Source: Nostoc sp. KVJ20
GTDB taxonomy: Bacteria > Cyanobacteriota > Cyanobacteriia > Cyanobacteriales > Nostocaceae
Assembly: GCF_001712795.1 (NCBI RefSeq)
Contig: NZ_KV757632.1
Coordinates: 48,115 to 112,114 of the forward strand
Direction: 5' to 3'
DNA length: 64,000 bases
Of the stretch, positions 1 to 8,408 are shown in pieces. Both the position numbers and the translations under genes were made by a program. The notes under the pieces are model-generated. The model was given only the letters and a program-made list of their open reading frames with translations. It searched no databases and was not told the DNA's origin. The first letter of the stretch is position 1. Every line of letters starts with the position of its first letter.

Positions 1-99
1 ACACCGCCTACCGTAATTCCTGCGGGATCAAATCCCAGTATCGAGAATACCCCATTTCCAACGCAACCGCTTGTTCCAGCACAACCCGGCACTAATTAA
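1..99 (+). CDS. 3' end of an unidentified protein (partial)
   Basis: Frame 1 is open from the first base to a TAA at 97-99. It encodes a proline-, threonine- and asparagine-rich tail ending in PAQPGTN. The composition suggests a low-complexity, probably exported or disordered C-terminus. The gene begins outside the window, so its function cannot be judged. The GGTTGGGTT/AACCCAACC hairpin at 222-255 is the nearest candidate terminator. Confidence 0.45.
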   Translation, partial: TPPTVIPAGSNPSIENTPFPTQPLVPAQPGTN

Positions 100-491
100 A
101 TTGACAGTGCTTTGTGTAATTGATTGAAAATACAGGTTGAATATAGAGTTGGCTATTTGCCAACCCAATTCAGGCACTACCAAAACATAAATCATCTGAT
201 CTACTACTATTTCTCAGATACAAGGTTGGGTTGAGCAACAGCGAAACCCAACCTTATATATTACAACTCTACATAATATTAAAAAGCTTCCAACTGACTG
301 GGTAATTTAACTTTGCTGACCATATAGCAAAGATTAGGCAATTACAGTATCAATACTTCTCGGTTAATCACTTTTAACTCGGAATCTGGTTTGGGGAAAA
401 GGTTAAAGGTTAAGGGGTAAAGGTTTTTTCTTTTCCCTTTCCCATTCCCCTTTCCCATTCCCCTTTCCCCCAAAACCCGACAAGTTATTGA
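100..491. other. Intergenic, hairpin plus pyrimidine-rich repeat
   Basis: No gene was seen. The stretch holds an inverted repeat at 222-255 and, at about 428-472, a short array built on TTTTCCCATTCCCC in two to three imperfect copies. The array type recurs elsewhere in the window. Confidence 0.6.
222..255. terminator. Hairpin, possible terminator
   Basis: AAGGTTGGGTT and AACCCAACCTT form an 11-bp stem around a 12-base loop. There is only a weak T run afterwards, so this may be a dispersed palindromic repeat rather than a true terminator. It lies between a plus-strand gene tail and the 3' end of a minus-strand gene, where either role fits. Confidence 0.35.
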
Positions 492-1589
492 TTACAGTAT
501 CACCGCACTCGGTCGCAACCAGTAGTTCAACTCTGGTGCTGTAAATGCTTGGCGGATTTCTTTTCGTTCCGAATTCAAAACCATCGGACGCTGTACACCA
601 GCAAGAAACTGCACATCATAAAGTTCTTGGCAGCCTGTGGTGAATTTCAGCATCCCTACATGCTGCCCATTTCGCAAATCTACAATTGCCACACCACAAA
701 GCAACTGCTCAAACCGTTGGGTAATGGGCAACCCTCCAAAAATATGCCGTTCCCGAATCTGGCATAGTCCCACTAGGGCGTAATACCCGACGCAGCATAA
801 TCCCCGCAGAAATCCAGGGAGTACACAGACTACCTGTTTGTCTCCTGATTCTGGATGAATGCGCCATACTTCCCCAGCACCAGAGTTGAGTAACCACAAA
901 AACCCGTCATGCCAAATTGGGGAATGGGGCATTGATAATCCATCTACAATAATTTCATTACTCTCTACTTCCACTACCACCCCACCGTTGGCTTTACCCG
1001 GCCGCCATCCCCCGACGGTATCTGTCGTACCGAGGGCAGTCACATACTTGGGTTTGCCATCCACCATCGCTAAACCATTCAGGTGACAACGGTCTTCTGG
1101 CACTACTTCGGAAATAAATTTGGGATGCCAGCGCGGTACAAAACTAAAGTCTGGACTCAAGGTAGAAAGACAGGAAAAACGGGTGTTGACAATCCACAGC
1201 CCTTCTCTGCCAAATTCCAGGTCGTGAATGTTCAGGTCGCCTGTAAAATATGTCATCCGTGGCAGATAAAGGGCATCGTACCGTCCGGGCTGGTCTTCTA
1301 AAAACTCATAAGCTAAGGCGGGGGCATTGGCTAATAAACAGACTTCGTGATGACTAGCCAGTGCTAAACGTGAACCATTCACTGCCAATCCCATTGGTTT
1401 GGAAAATTGGCGTAACAGCATGGTAATCTGTTGTCCATTCCAGCCTACTATTGCTAGTTTCCCGGCTTGGTAGGTGGTGATGGCAACTGAACCTCCGGCT
1501 TGACTCAGCCAAGAGATAAATCCGGGATCAGCATCACACTGAATTAAGTTATTCTCTTCTGGGACAGTAGTGGTGGAGGTGGTTAACAT
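492..1589 (-). CDS. TIGR03032/DUF4915-like protein
   Basis: A 365-residue protein that resembles the TIGR03032 (DUF4915) family of cyanobacteria and proteobacteria, predicted to fold as a beta-propeller. Supporting features are repeated short beta-type blocks with Trp and Gly, such as NIHDLEF near residue 120, the HLNGLAM segment near 168 and the MPHSPIWHDGFLWLLNSGAG segment near 220, plus an ERHIFGGLPI block near 282. No signal peptide or membrane segment is visible, so it is probably cytoplasmic. The family has no established reaction. It starts at an ATG, stands alone, and has geneless DNA on both sides. The family call is from memory of the sequence type. Confidence 0.7.
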   Translation of the reverse strand: MLTTSTTTVPEENNLIQCDADPGFISWLSQAGGSVAITTYQAGKLAIVGWNGQQITMLLRQFSKPMGLAVNGSRLALASHHEVCLLANAPALAYEFLEDQPGRYDALYLPRMTYFTGDLNIHDLEFGREGLWIVNTRFSCLSTLSPDFSFVPRWHPKFISEVVPEDRCHLNGLAMVDGKPKYVTALGTTDTVGGWRPGKANGGVVVEVESNEIIVDGLSMPHSPIWHDGFLWLLNSGAGEVWRIHPESGDKQVVCVLPGFLRGLCCVGYYALVGLCQIRERHIFGGLPITQRFEQLLCGVAIVDLRNGQHVGMLKFTTGCQELYDVQFLAGVQRPMVLNSERKEIRQAFTAPELNYWLRPSAVIL

Positions 1590-2311
1590 AAATCAAATTT
1601 TGTTGGGGCAATAATGTTATGGTTTGGACTTAGCCAAGTATAAAAACGGTTAAACAAAACTAAATCCATTAAAAAGTAAAATTAGTTACCAATAAAAAAC
1701 CTGTACCAGGAACAACACCAAAAGGAATCGCCCGCTGATAACAGGTCGCGCTGCATCAAGCTGCAATGTATCGAACCTTGCAGACATTTTGAGCTTAGTT
1801 GTTTTTAGAATGTTTTACTGGTAAGTATTGTTTGGGTGACTAATGTATGATATTAACTTTTGATTTAAAACAAATCAGTATATATATTGAAGATAAGCTT
1901 AGTCAAAACTTGAATTATTTGCAATAAACAATATTGTAGGAGCGCACAGGTGTGCATTAGTGTCAACTTAAGCCAAAAATAACGTACTGATTAAGTGTTG
2001 TTCACCCGCCAGGGAATATAATTAAGAGACTAATTACTCAAGTCTACTTCAGTAGACTGAAAATCTTCGCGCTCTAAAGTCCTCTTCAGATGACTTTAGC
2101 TATGAGACAGGGATTTACAATCCCAGGCGGACGCGAGGTTTCGCGTTAAGTTGATACCAATGACAGGTGTGCGCCCCTATTGGTGATTCTGATTCAAATA
2201 AATAAAAAATTCTATAATACTCTTCTCCAACACGGAGAGGAGTTGGAGAGAGTTTGGTCGAAGTCACGTTAATTGATCGCCTTTGGTAATTTGGAATTTT
2301 GCACAATTGTA
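1590..2311. other. Intergenic with a 208-bp MITE-like element
   Basis: No convincing gene was seen between the TIGR03032-like gene and the 3' end of hetR. The middle is filled by the palindromic element at 1955-2162; the rest is AT-rich. Confidence 0.6.
1955..2162. mobile_element. MITE-like palindromic element, family A copy 1
   Basis: The left end reads CATTAGTGTCAACTTAAG and the right end is its near inverse, TTAAGTTGATACCAATG. The interior holds smaller hairpins, including AGTCTACTTCAGTAGACT. A second copy of 206 bp with the same ends and the same internal hairpin lies at 27127-27332, and a third left end starts at 63911. There is no coding capacity, so movement would depend on a transposase elsewhere. 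Confidence 0.7.
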
Positions 2312-3211
2312 CTAATCTTCTCTTTCGCCAAAAGCTGTCTGTAAAACCACTGCAATTCCTCCATCTTGGTGATATTTATCTGCCCAGGCACGAATAACTT
2401 CATCCAATTCTTCCATAGCTTGCTCCATTTTTTCTGGAAGAATATCAAGTTCTTCCAACAAGCGCATGGCATTTCGTCGTCGTTCTGCCCAATTTTTCAT
2501 CATGCGGAAATACCGAGCGGTATCTTCTACCATGATGTAAGTACGTTCTTGGTCGTCTGCTGGGGCATAAAAAGGACGGGTAAGAGCGTAGAAGGGCATT
2601 CCCCAAGGAGAATCAATGCGGGTTACTGTTCCTGAATAGAGGAGACGGCGCTTGATATGCTCACCCAAAGCTTCACTCAAAGGCATTTGGTGTTCGGGTG
2701 GCAAGTCTTCTTGCGATCGCCTGTGCAAAAACTCAATCAAATCCAGAAACTCAAAAGAGCTAACTAACTGGGCATCAGGTAGATTACTGGGCAGCTTTTG
2801 CTCAATTTGTCTTTTTTCTTCACTTGTCAGACTGCTACCAGGAACGCGCGATCGCCCCGGTTGCCAAGGATATTTTTCTAGCCAGACATAAGGCAATTGA
2901 ATCAAATAGCGAGGTTCTTGAGAACCCAACATTTTTAACAGTTTGCCTTCTGTTAACGCCTGTCTGACTTCTTCTACAATAATTTTTACCCGTTTCGGCT
3001 CCAAGTGGTGCAAATGCCCTGTCATTCGCAGGTTTTGTCCCTGCTCTAGATAGGTCATGTAAATTGCACACTTTGCTGCTGTTGCGGCTGCGTCTAAAAA
3101 TGCCCCATGCCTGTGCCCACTCGTCCGCATGGCACTAAAAGCCAGATAAAGCATGATCTGATCCATCGCACTGGGGTCAAGACGTTTGATCAGATCTATG
3201 TCGTTACTCAT
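2312..3211 (-). CDS. hetR: Heterocyst differentiation master regulator HetR
   Basis: Full-length HetR of 299 residues. HetR is a dimeric DNA-binding regulator that commits vegetative cells to become heterocysts when combined nitrogen is scarce. Its activity is inhibited by RGSGR peptides from PatS, HetN and PatX. The N-terminus MSNDIDLIKRL and the blocks AFLDAAATAAKCAIYM and TRIDSPWGMPFYALTRPFY are diagnostic. Residues studied in Anabaena are all present: Cys48, Ser152, Ser179, Arg223, and Glu253/Glu254/Asp256 in the peptide-binding region. The gene is monocistronic with a long 5' region, as in other Nostocales. An NtcA-type box with a spaced -10 lies about 130 bp upstream (3307-3351). The inhibitor gene patX is about 11 kb away. 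Confidence 0.97.
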   Translation of the reverse strand: MSNDIDLIKRLDPSAMDQIMLYLAFSAMRTSGHRHGAFLDAAATAAKCAIYMTYLEQGQNLRMTGHLHHLEPKRVKIIVEEVRQALTEGKLLKMLGSQEPRYLIQLPYVWLEKYPWQPGRSRVPGSSLTSEEKRQIEQKLPSNLPDAQLVSSFEFLDLIEFLHRRSQEDLPPEHQMPLSEALGEHIKRRLLYSGTVTRIDSPWGMPFYALTRPFYAPADDQERTYIMVEDTARYFRMMKNWAERRRNAMRLLEELDILPEKMEQAMEELDEVIRAWADKYHQDGGIAVVLQTAFGERED

Positions 3212-3288
3212 ATTACAGACAATTGAATAGCACGTTTACAGAATTTTTAATCGAATGAAAATAGGTAGTATACACCTGGCTGAAGGCG

Positions 3289-3567
3289 ATGTCTTCACTT
3301 CAGACTATATTAGTATGCGATAACTATGAGATCAGTAGTAGTCCAAACTACCATTTTCGCATATTTTCTGGTACACAGGAAGATTTAGTCGTTGTTACTA
3401 TAACTGTCCCTGCATCTGACCGGAAAATTACATACATCACCAAGTTCAGCTTGACGGCGGTTAGATCCCAAAAGTCAAATGTGTTGCAAGTAATCTACAA
3501 AGCTTTTCAGTTCTCTGAAGTTTTTCTCATCTTTCAAGAGCAACAACGTCAAGCTGCTTACACCTAA
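3289..3567 (+). CDS. Doubtful small ORF divergent from hetR
   Basis: A 92-codon frame starts at an ATG with only a weak upstream GAAGG. The product has no recognisable domain, signal peptide or membrane segment, and it ends in the Gln-rich EQQRQAAYT. It occupies the stretch where hetR promoter elements are expected, including the GTAN8TAC box at 3338-3351. It is listed because it is the only longish plus-strand ORF in this region, but it is more likely non-coding. Confidence 0.2.
   Translation: MSSLQTILVCDNYEISSSPNYHFRIFSGTQEDLVVVTITVPASDRKITYITKFSLTAVRSQKSNVLQVIYKAFQFSEVFLIFQEQQRQAAYT
3307..3351 (-). promoter_or_regulatory. Candidate NtcA-activated hetR promoter
   Basis: On the minus strand GTAGTTTGGACTAC matches the NtcA consensus GTAN8TAC exactly (3338-3351). 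It is followed after 22 bases by TACTAA and after 25 bases by TAATAT as possible -10 boxes (3307-3315). Class II NtcA promoters usually have 20 to 24 bases here. The start site would lie about 90-100 nt before the hetR ATG. The motif match is visible in the sequence; its function is inferred. Confidence 0.4.
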
Positions 3568-4765
3568 TTATGGCATTATGCCGACTCGGAGTAAAAACTA
3601 GTTTGCGCGGTTCATCTGGGATATCTGTTACTCGAAAAAGATGATTTTTTCAGCTTTGGCGAATTATTTTGTAGTACACAAGGTGACTAAAAATAATTGG
3701 GAGTGGTCTAAAAAGAAATCGCTTACCAGGTGTAGGTAGCCACATTTAGAGGTTGAGCTATACGGCTCGTTGTGAACTATTATCGCGTTCACAACCTCCA
3801 GTGATGTCTTGGCAGTATCAGCCGTTGGCTTGAGGAAAGATAGTAGACATTAAGTAGAGCAAATAATTCCAATTTCAAAATGCCTGTTGTGTTTTCAAAT
3901 ATTGTTCCTCATCATATCATTGTTTTTTGGTTTTGGAATAAAAATATGTATTTTAAAGTTTATAAATGATGCGTATTTAAATAATTTATATCTGCTTAAA
4001 TCAAGGTTTGATGATATTTGTATTTTGACTACTAAATTCAAGTCTTATTTATCTTTTTGTATTGATGATTAGACACTGAAAGCCGCGATTTAGACTGAGA
4101 CAATCGCGTAGCCATAAGGCTTTGTTGAGTTTGCTAATAACCAAAAAATTAGTGACTAGTCATACATATAATAAAACATAGTGGATACCATCTGATAATT
4201 ATTTAGAGATTTTTTTTCAATGAATTTATATTTTTTTCATGAAATAATTTTAAAATTTCATGATTTAACTAATTCATTGGCTAGTTTCAAGTATGTTTTT
4301 AACTCGCCGTTTTATGTATTTGAGAGACTTGAATTACGTAGATACTTTGTTGCTATAAAATGAGGATACTCCGTAGCAGGTTATGATCTAAGCTTCTTTA
4401 TCTGGGTATCTGGGCGATACCTGCGGCGGGCTACGCCTACGCAGACTAAATTGACGTTTTCCAGATTGCCAGAAATAAAGATATCATCTGATCAAACACA
4501 AGAGCATAGAAATGAGGAATTTTGAATTTAGCGTTACTCGCAGAGGTTTTCGTAGAATAAAGGTATTAGCTGTTTCGTAAGAATTCAGAATAGTTAAAGA
4601 ATCAGAGAAACATTTGATGAATAAATATACTAATTATTCTAGATTCCTTATAAATTCTGACTCCTGACTCCTGGGTGCTAAATTCTGACGCTGTTTCACT
4701 GGCGATCGCTCCATCTCCATATATTCATGTCGCTAGAATAGTCTCCCACGTTTAAAAAACGGATT

Positions 4766-4868
4766 ATACCAATTCAATTAATGATTGCAACACATCCTTG
4801 GATAAAGACGCGATGAATCGCGTCTCTACAAATGGTCTATTTGTCGCATTCTTTTTTCAAATTGGTAT
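4766..4868. mobile_element. MITE-like element, family B copy 1 (103 bp)
   Basis: It is bounded by ATACCAATT and its inverse AATTGGTAT. The interior carries the hairpin GACGCGATGAATCGCGTC. A second copy, also 103 bp and nearly identical, lies at 61078-61180. A spurious ORF (4798-5037) starts inside it. Confidence 0.75.
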
Positions 4869-5102
4869 TACTCTAAACACTTCTGCTATTTCTTTATCTC
4901 CTAGTTCCAAAACGTACTGCAATAGTCTTAAATCTTTGTCAGTCTCCTCTCTGAGCCAGTACTCGTACTCAATTGCTGGAGTCAGTACTACTCATGCTGC
5001 TTATATATACGTGTTTTCCCTACCTGTATCAGGCTAAATCCTTAAAAATATATTACAAGTCAAGTTATTCTGATTACTGCTAGCTCGTCTCTGAAGTGTT
5101 AT

Positions 5103-5148
5103 GGCAGGAGGCAGGAGGCAGAAGGTAGGAGGCAGGAGGCAGGAGGTA
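5103..5148. repeat. Heptamer tandem repeat (GGCAGGA type)
   Basis: About six imperfect copies of GGCAGGA, with variants GGCAGAA and GGTAGGA. This is the short tandemly repeated repetitive (STRR) type known from heterocystous cyanobacteria. A shorter cluster with the same units lies at 27101-27127. Confidence 0.7.
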
Positions 5149-5253
5149 AAAGTATTACTATTCCTAGCCTTGGGGTTTTCAAAATGTCCTAACCTATGTG
5201 GCTACGGCTATATGTCCACCTGTACAACAGTCCTAAATGATTCGTGAAAACTT

Positions 5254-5285
5254 AAATCCCCAACTTCTCAAAGAAGTCGGGGATC
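5254..5285 (-). terminator. Hairpin downstream of the EamA-fusion gene
   Basis: ATCCCC plus ACTTCT pair with AGAAGT plus GGGGAT, giving a long stem with one mismatch. It lies about 120 bp after the stop of the minus-strand gene at 5405. The T run is weak, so it is either a terminator or one copy of a common hairpin repeat; a similar GTCCCCG hairpin is at 23217-23249. Confidence 0.4.
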
Positions 5286-5404
5286 TTGTTTGTCACAGAT
5301 GATTTAGAGAAGTTAGGAGTGGGCGTATTAGCGTCAGGATTTATGCTGAGAGTGATGGGAGGTAAAGTAGCTCCCATCACACCTAAACTGATTGAACTCG
5401 CCAT

Positions 5405-7723
5405 TTAATTCGTCGGATTAGAGGGTTTAACCTGATTTCGCATTGTTTCAAAGCTAAAAGCAGCCGCACCAAAGGTTACTAACAACACTCCCAGAATTTG
5501 CACAATCTCCAAATTCTCTTGAATGATTAACCCAGCGAAAATCACCGTTAAAACTGGGATAGTACCACCAATGAGCGCCGCTCGCGAGCCACCTAGTTTA
5601 CTAATACCAACATTGTTGAGCAAATAGCCGCCAAGAGTCAGCACACCCAAAATAAACGCGCTTAAAACCAGTTCTAGCATCTTAGAACTGTCAACTACCA
5701 AGTTCCAAAAAGGTAGCATCAAGCAGATAAAGCTCAACAACAACATGGTAGCGAAGTTAATTAAAGTAAAAGTTACGGGATGCAGTTTGCTAGCACAAAC
5801 CCTTGTCAAAATTATGTAAGCCGCAAAAGCAACGCCCGAAAGCAGGGCGGTGCTACTTCCCGTTGAAGTATTACCCATAGCTATGGCGGGAGAGCCTCCC
5901 AAAACCAGCAATTCACCGCAGCAAATCGCGGCGATCGCACCGATGCGGAATATTGTAGGGCGATCGCGAAACAGAAACCACGACAATAGACCACTAACCA
6001 TTGGATAGATAAAGAACAGTGCGATCGCCATTCCAGTTGTGACTTGAGCGATCGCAATGTAAATTAGCACCTGAGACAAAAACAAAAAGCAGCCACTCAC
6101 AATCGATAACACCAAAATCTGCTTGGTAGCTGCATTAGTAGGTGTGGGATTTCCTCGGACTGAAGCAGCCAAGTTTTCCAAGTCTTGCCACAGTCTTGGA
6201 TGCAATATAGGAGACAACAGTACCATCAGTGGTACCACTACCATAAACCGTAACGTCAAAATTAACAGAGTATTGCCCAAAGTCGGTGGTAGCAACTGCT
6301 CTACTTCTAATACTCCAAAAATCTGGGAACCTTCGTGGAAAATTATCTTGATGGCTACGTTATAAAGCGACGATATCACTGCCGATAAGACAATCAACAA
6401 GAAACCGATTTGAAGTGTGGATAAGCCGGAGGAATTACGCGATTGTGGGGGTTTTGCTTGCGGCTGTGGTTCTAGCGCAGTGGTTGATGGAGATTGAGCT
6501 TTGTTCTGTGATACATCCTTGCGAAGGACAGAAATTGGTTCAGTAGTATTGAGCTTTAGAGAAGGGCGCTTTATTCTCGGCTGTGACACAGGTGCAGTCG
6601 GAGAATCTGATGTCGTTGCGTTTTCCGGTAAGTCCTGATTTAAGACAGAAGTTGGTTCTGTGACATTATCCTTTGGTGGCGGAACTACAGCAGCAGGAGG
6701 TTCTGATGTCGTTTCCCTTTGCGACAAATCTTTGATGGGGACAGAAATTGGGTTCGCGGCGTTTTCTCTAACAACCGTCGGCTCTGGTGTTGTTTCCCTT
6801 TGCGACAAATCTTTGATGGGGACAGAAATTGGGTTCGCGGCGGTTTCTCTAACAACTGTCGCCTCTGGTGGTGTTTCCCTTTGCGACAAATCCTTGCTGG
6901 GAATAGAAATTGGGTTCGCGGCGGTTTCTCTAACAACTGTCGGCTCTGATGTCGTTTCCCTTTCTAAAAATTTATTCTGGATTGGGGAAATTGGCTCAGG
7001 GGAATTTCTTACTACTTCGCTAGACGGTGGGGGGGATGTCTGAAAAGAACTGTTTTTTTCTGGCTCCGTAAACTGCAAAACAGTAGGTATACCTGATGTT
7101 GCTGGTTTGCGTGAAGTTTCTTCTATAGTTTTTTCTAGTTCTCCATGCAGGCGATTAACAAATTCCGTCAAAATCGTTTCGCCTTGCTGCTGCTGGCTGT
7201 ACATCCGTGACAGCTGTTGAGAAAGATTACTTTGATAGTTTTTTAGCTCTTGTTGCAGCGAGTTAAAGGTAACAGTAACGGTATCATCCAGACTGTCAAA
7301 CATATGTTCGACTTTTTCATTGATTTCACCTACTACATTGCTGCTCACTTCAGCAGACTTCAGCGCAGCTTGTTCGTAAGATTTGCCCTCTATGTTTTGG
7401 TTAGCTAAAGTTGCCAGAGAGGATTGAAGTTGTGAAGATATATGCTTCGCCAGAACTTCTGCTAGCTGACGAATTAACACTTGCTGCTCAGTTATTTGGC
7501 GCACTTGTTGTAAATGCTCTTTTTCCTCTACCAAGCTTTGAATCTCATCAGATAACCGATTTTTTTCTGACTGAAGCCGCTTTACGTCTTCCTGCAAGGC
7601 TCTGAGAACATTCTGCTGAAGATTTTCTAAGTCTTCAACTACAGCCCAAAGAGCATTTTCCGCTGCTCTGGATAGTTCGCCTCTGACTCTCGGATTTTCT
7701 GGTTGCTTCTCGAATCGCCCCAT
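5405..7723 (-). CDS. EamA/DMT-family transporter with long coiled-coil N-terminus
   Basis: A 772-residue two-part protein. Residues 1 to about 230 are soluble and rich in Gln, Glu and Leu heptads, predicted coiled coil (for example EDVKRLQSEKNRLSDEI near 45). Residues about 235-435 are a Pro/Thr/Ser-rich linker holding 27-residue tandem repeats. Residues about 435-765 contain roughly ten hydrophobic segments in two halves, the arrangement of EamA drug/metabolite transporters. Plain EamA proteins are about 300 residues, so the N-terminal 430 residues are an addition. The C-terminus is presumably the transporter in the inner membrane; the substrate is unknown. The gene starts at an ATG and stands alone. 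The coiled coil could tether the transporter to a scaffold or envelope structure, which is speculation. Confidence 0.8.
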   Translation of the reverse strand: MGRFEKQPENPRVRGELSRAAENALWAVVEDLENLQQNVLRALQEDVKRLQSEKNRLSDEIQSLVEEKEHLQQVRQITEQQVLIRQLAEVLAKHISSQLQSSLATLANQNIEGKSYEQAALKSAEVSSNVVGEINEKVEHMFDSLDDTVTVTFNSLQQELKNYQSNLSQQLSRMYSQQQQGETILTEFVNRLHGELEKTIEETSRKPATSGIPTVLQFTEPEKNSSFQTSPPPSSEVVRNSPEPISPIQNKFLERETTSEPTVVRETAANPISIPSKDLSQRETPPEATVVRETAANPISVPIKDLSQRETTPEPTVVRENAANPISVPIKDLSQRETTSEPPAAVVPPPKDNVTEPTSVLNQDLPENATTSDSPTAPVSQPRIKRPSLKLNTTEPISVLRKDVSQNKAQSPSTTALEPQPQAKPPQSRNSSGLSTLQIGFLLIVLSAVISSLYNVAIKIIFHEGSQIFGVLEVEQLLPPTLGNTLLILTLRFMVVVPLMVLLSPILHPRLWQDLENLAASVRGNPTPTNAATKQILVLSIVSGCFLFLSQVLIYIAIAQVTTGMAIALFFIYPMVSGLLSWFLFRDRPTIFRIGAIAAICCGELLVLGGSPAIAMGNTSTGSSTALLSGVAFAAYIILTRVCASKLHPVTFTLINFATMLLLSFICLMLPFWNLVVDSSKMLELVLSAFILGVLTLGGYLLNNVGISKLGGSRAALIGGTIPVLTVIFAGLIIQENLEIVQILGVLLVTFGAAAFSFETMRNQVKPSNPTN
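6711..6990. repeat. 81-bp in-frame tandem repeat inside the transporter gene
   Basis: The block GTTTCCCTTTGCGACAAATC recurs at 6711, 6792 and 6873, and a degenerate copy begins at 6954, so the period is exactly 81 bp. On the coding (minus) strand each unit encodes 27 residues with the core ANPISVPIKDLSQRET. The units are nearly identical in DNA, which indicates recent duplication and probable copy-number variation. Long reverse-frame ORFs across it are by-products of the repeat. Confidence 0.9.
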
Positions 7724-8408
7724 TAGCTTCTAACCTCTAACACCTTGACGATAAAGCTGCTTCCGGTACACTTTATTGGCGGTCATCCTAATTTCCTGTA
7801 TTTTGTCAGATAAATTAAAAATTTTAACAGCACTTCCGCATTTCAACGTAATTCTGTCATACTAGACACAGGTTGGCAAAGTATCAAGTTTGCTCCACGG
7901 CTTAGTACACCGTATTCTCTTCAGCATTTACAAGTATTTATCCATTCGATTTGGGATTTTAGGTTTTAGATTTTGGAATTATCACCACCACTGGAAGTCC
8001 CTTGAACTAAGACTTTTTTTATTTTTGGCCAGCTTAATTTTCATCAATATATTTGCCAATGAGATTTTTACTTTGAAATAAATCTCACTCCAAATAAATA
8101 TTTATTGTTTTACTGCCAATAATAATTGTCAAAGACTTGCAGATGCGTACCCTATCGCCACAAAATTGTCTGACTTGCGAAACTAGCTGTAAATTTGTGT
8201 GGAATGTAACTTGTGTGACAGTTTATATCTCTAAATGGAGATTAAAGTATCTTTCTGTGGAAATTCAAAGTTACGCTATCCCCTGCACAACATTCTAAAT
8301 GAATGAGCAGCAATTCTGCAAAAACACGCTTTTTTGGCGTTGTTGCAGTCTAGGTTTTACTTTGAGTAAATGCAGTAGAGGAAAAAGTTAGGAAAATATT
8401 AATAATTC
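7724..8408. other. Intergenic, AT-rich
   Basis: About 685 bp separate the EamA-fusion gene (start at 7723) and the 3' end of the phosphate permease gene. A 63-codon plus-strand ORF (7890-8081) is Phe/Ile-rich with no ribosome-binding site or recognisable domain and is not accepted. No clear repeat or RNA was seen. The promoter of the EamA gene should lie near 7730-7850. Confidence 0.5.

Larger units (their letters stand above)
3212..5404. other. Long geneless region upstream of hetR
   Basis: About 2.2 kb with no secure gene. Its proximal part is expected to carry the hetR promoters, since several distant start sites are known for hetR in Anabaena. It contains the NtcA-type box at 3338-3351, a weak 92-codon ORF at 3289-3567, AT-rich DNA at 3850-4350, a family B MITE at 4766-4868, a GGCAGGA heptamer array at 5103-5148, and a hairpin at 5254-5285. 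A 61-codon ORF at 3887-4072 is AT-driven and not convincing. Confidence 0.6.

Noticed and set aside
3887..4072. 61-codon Phe/Leu/Ile-rich frame
   Set aside because: AT-rich DNA readily yields such hydrophobic frames; no ribosome-binding site or homologue recognised.
4798..5037. 79-codon plus-strand ORF
   Set aside because: It starts inside the family B repeat, and the same opening (DAMNRVSTNGLFVAFF) appears in the ORF at 61059 only because both are copies of the repeat.
6660..7043. 127-codon plus-strand ORF with internal repeats
   Set aside because: Antisense to the transporter linker; its repeats only mirror the 81-bp tandem repeat.
7890..8081. 63-codon plus-strand frame
   Set aside because: Low-complexity Phe/Ile/Leu composition in AT-rich spacer, no start signal.
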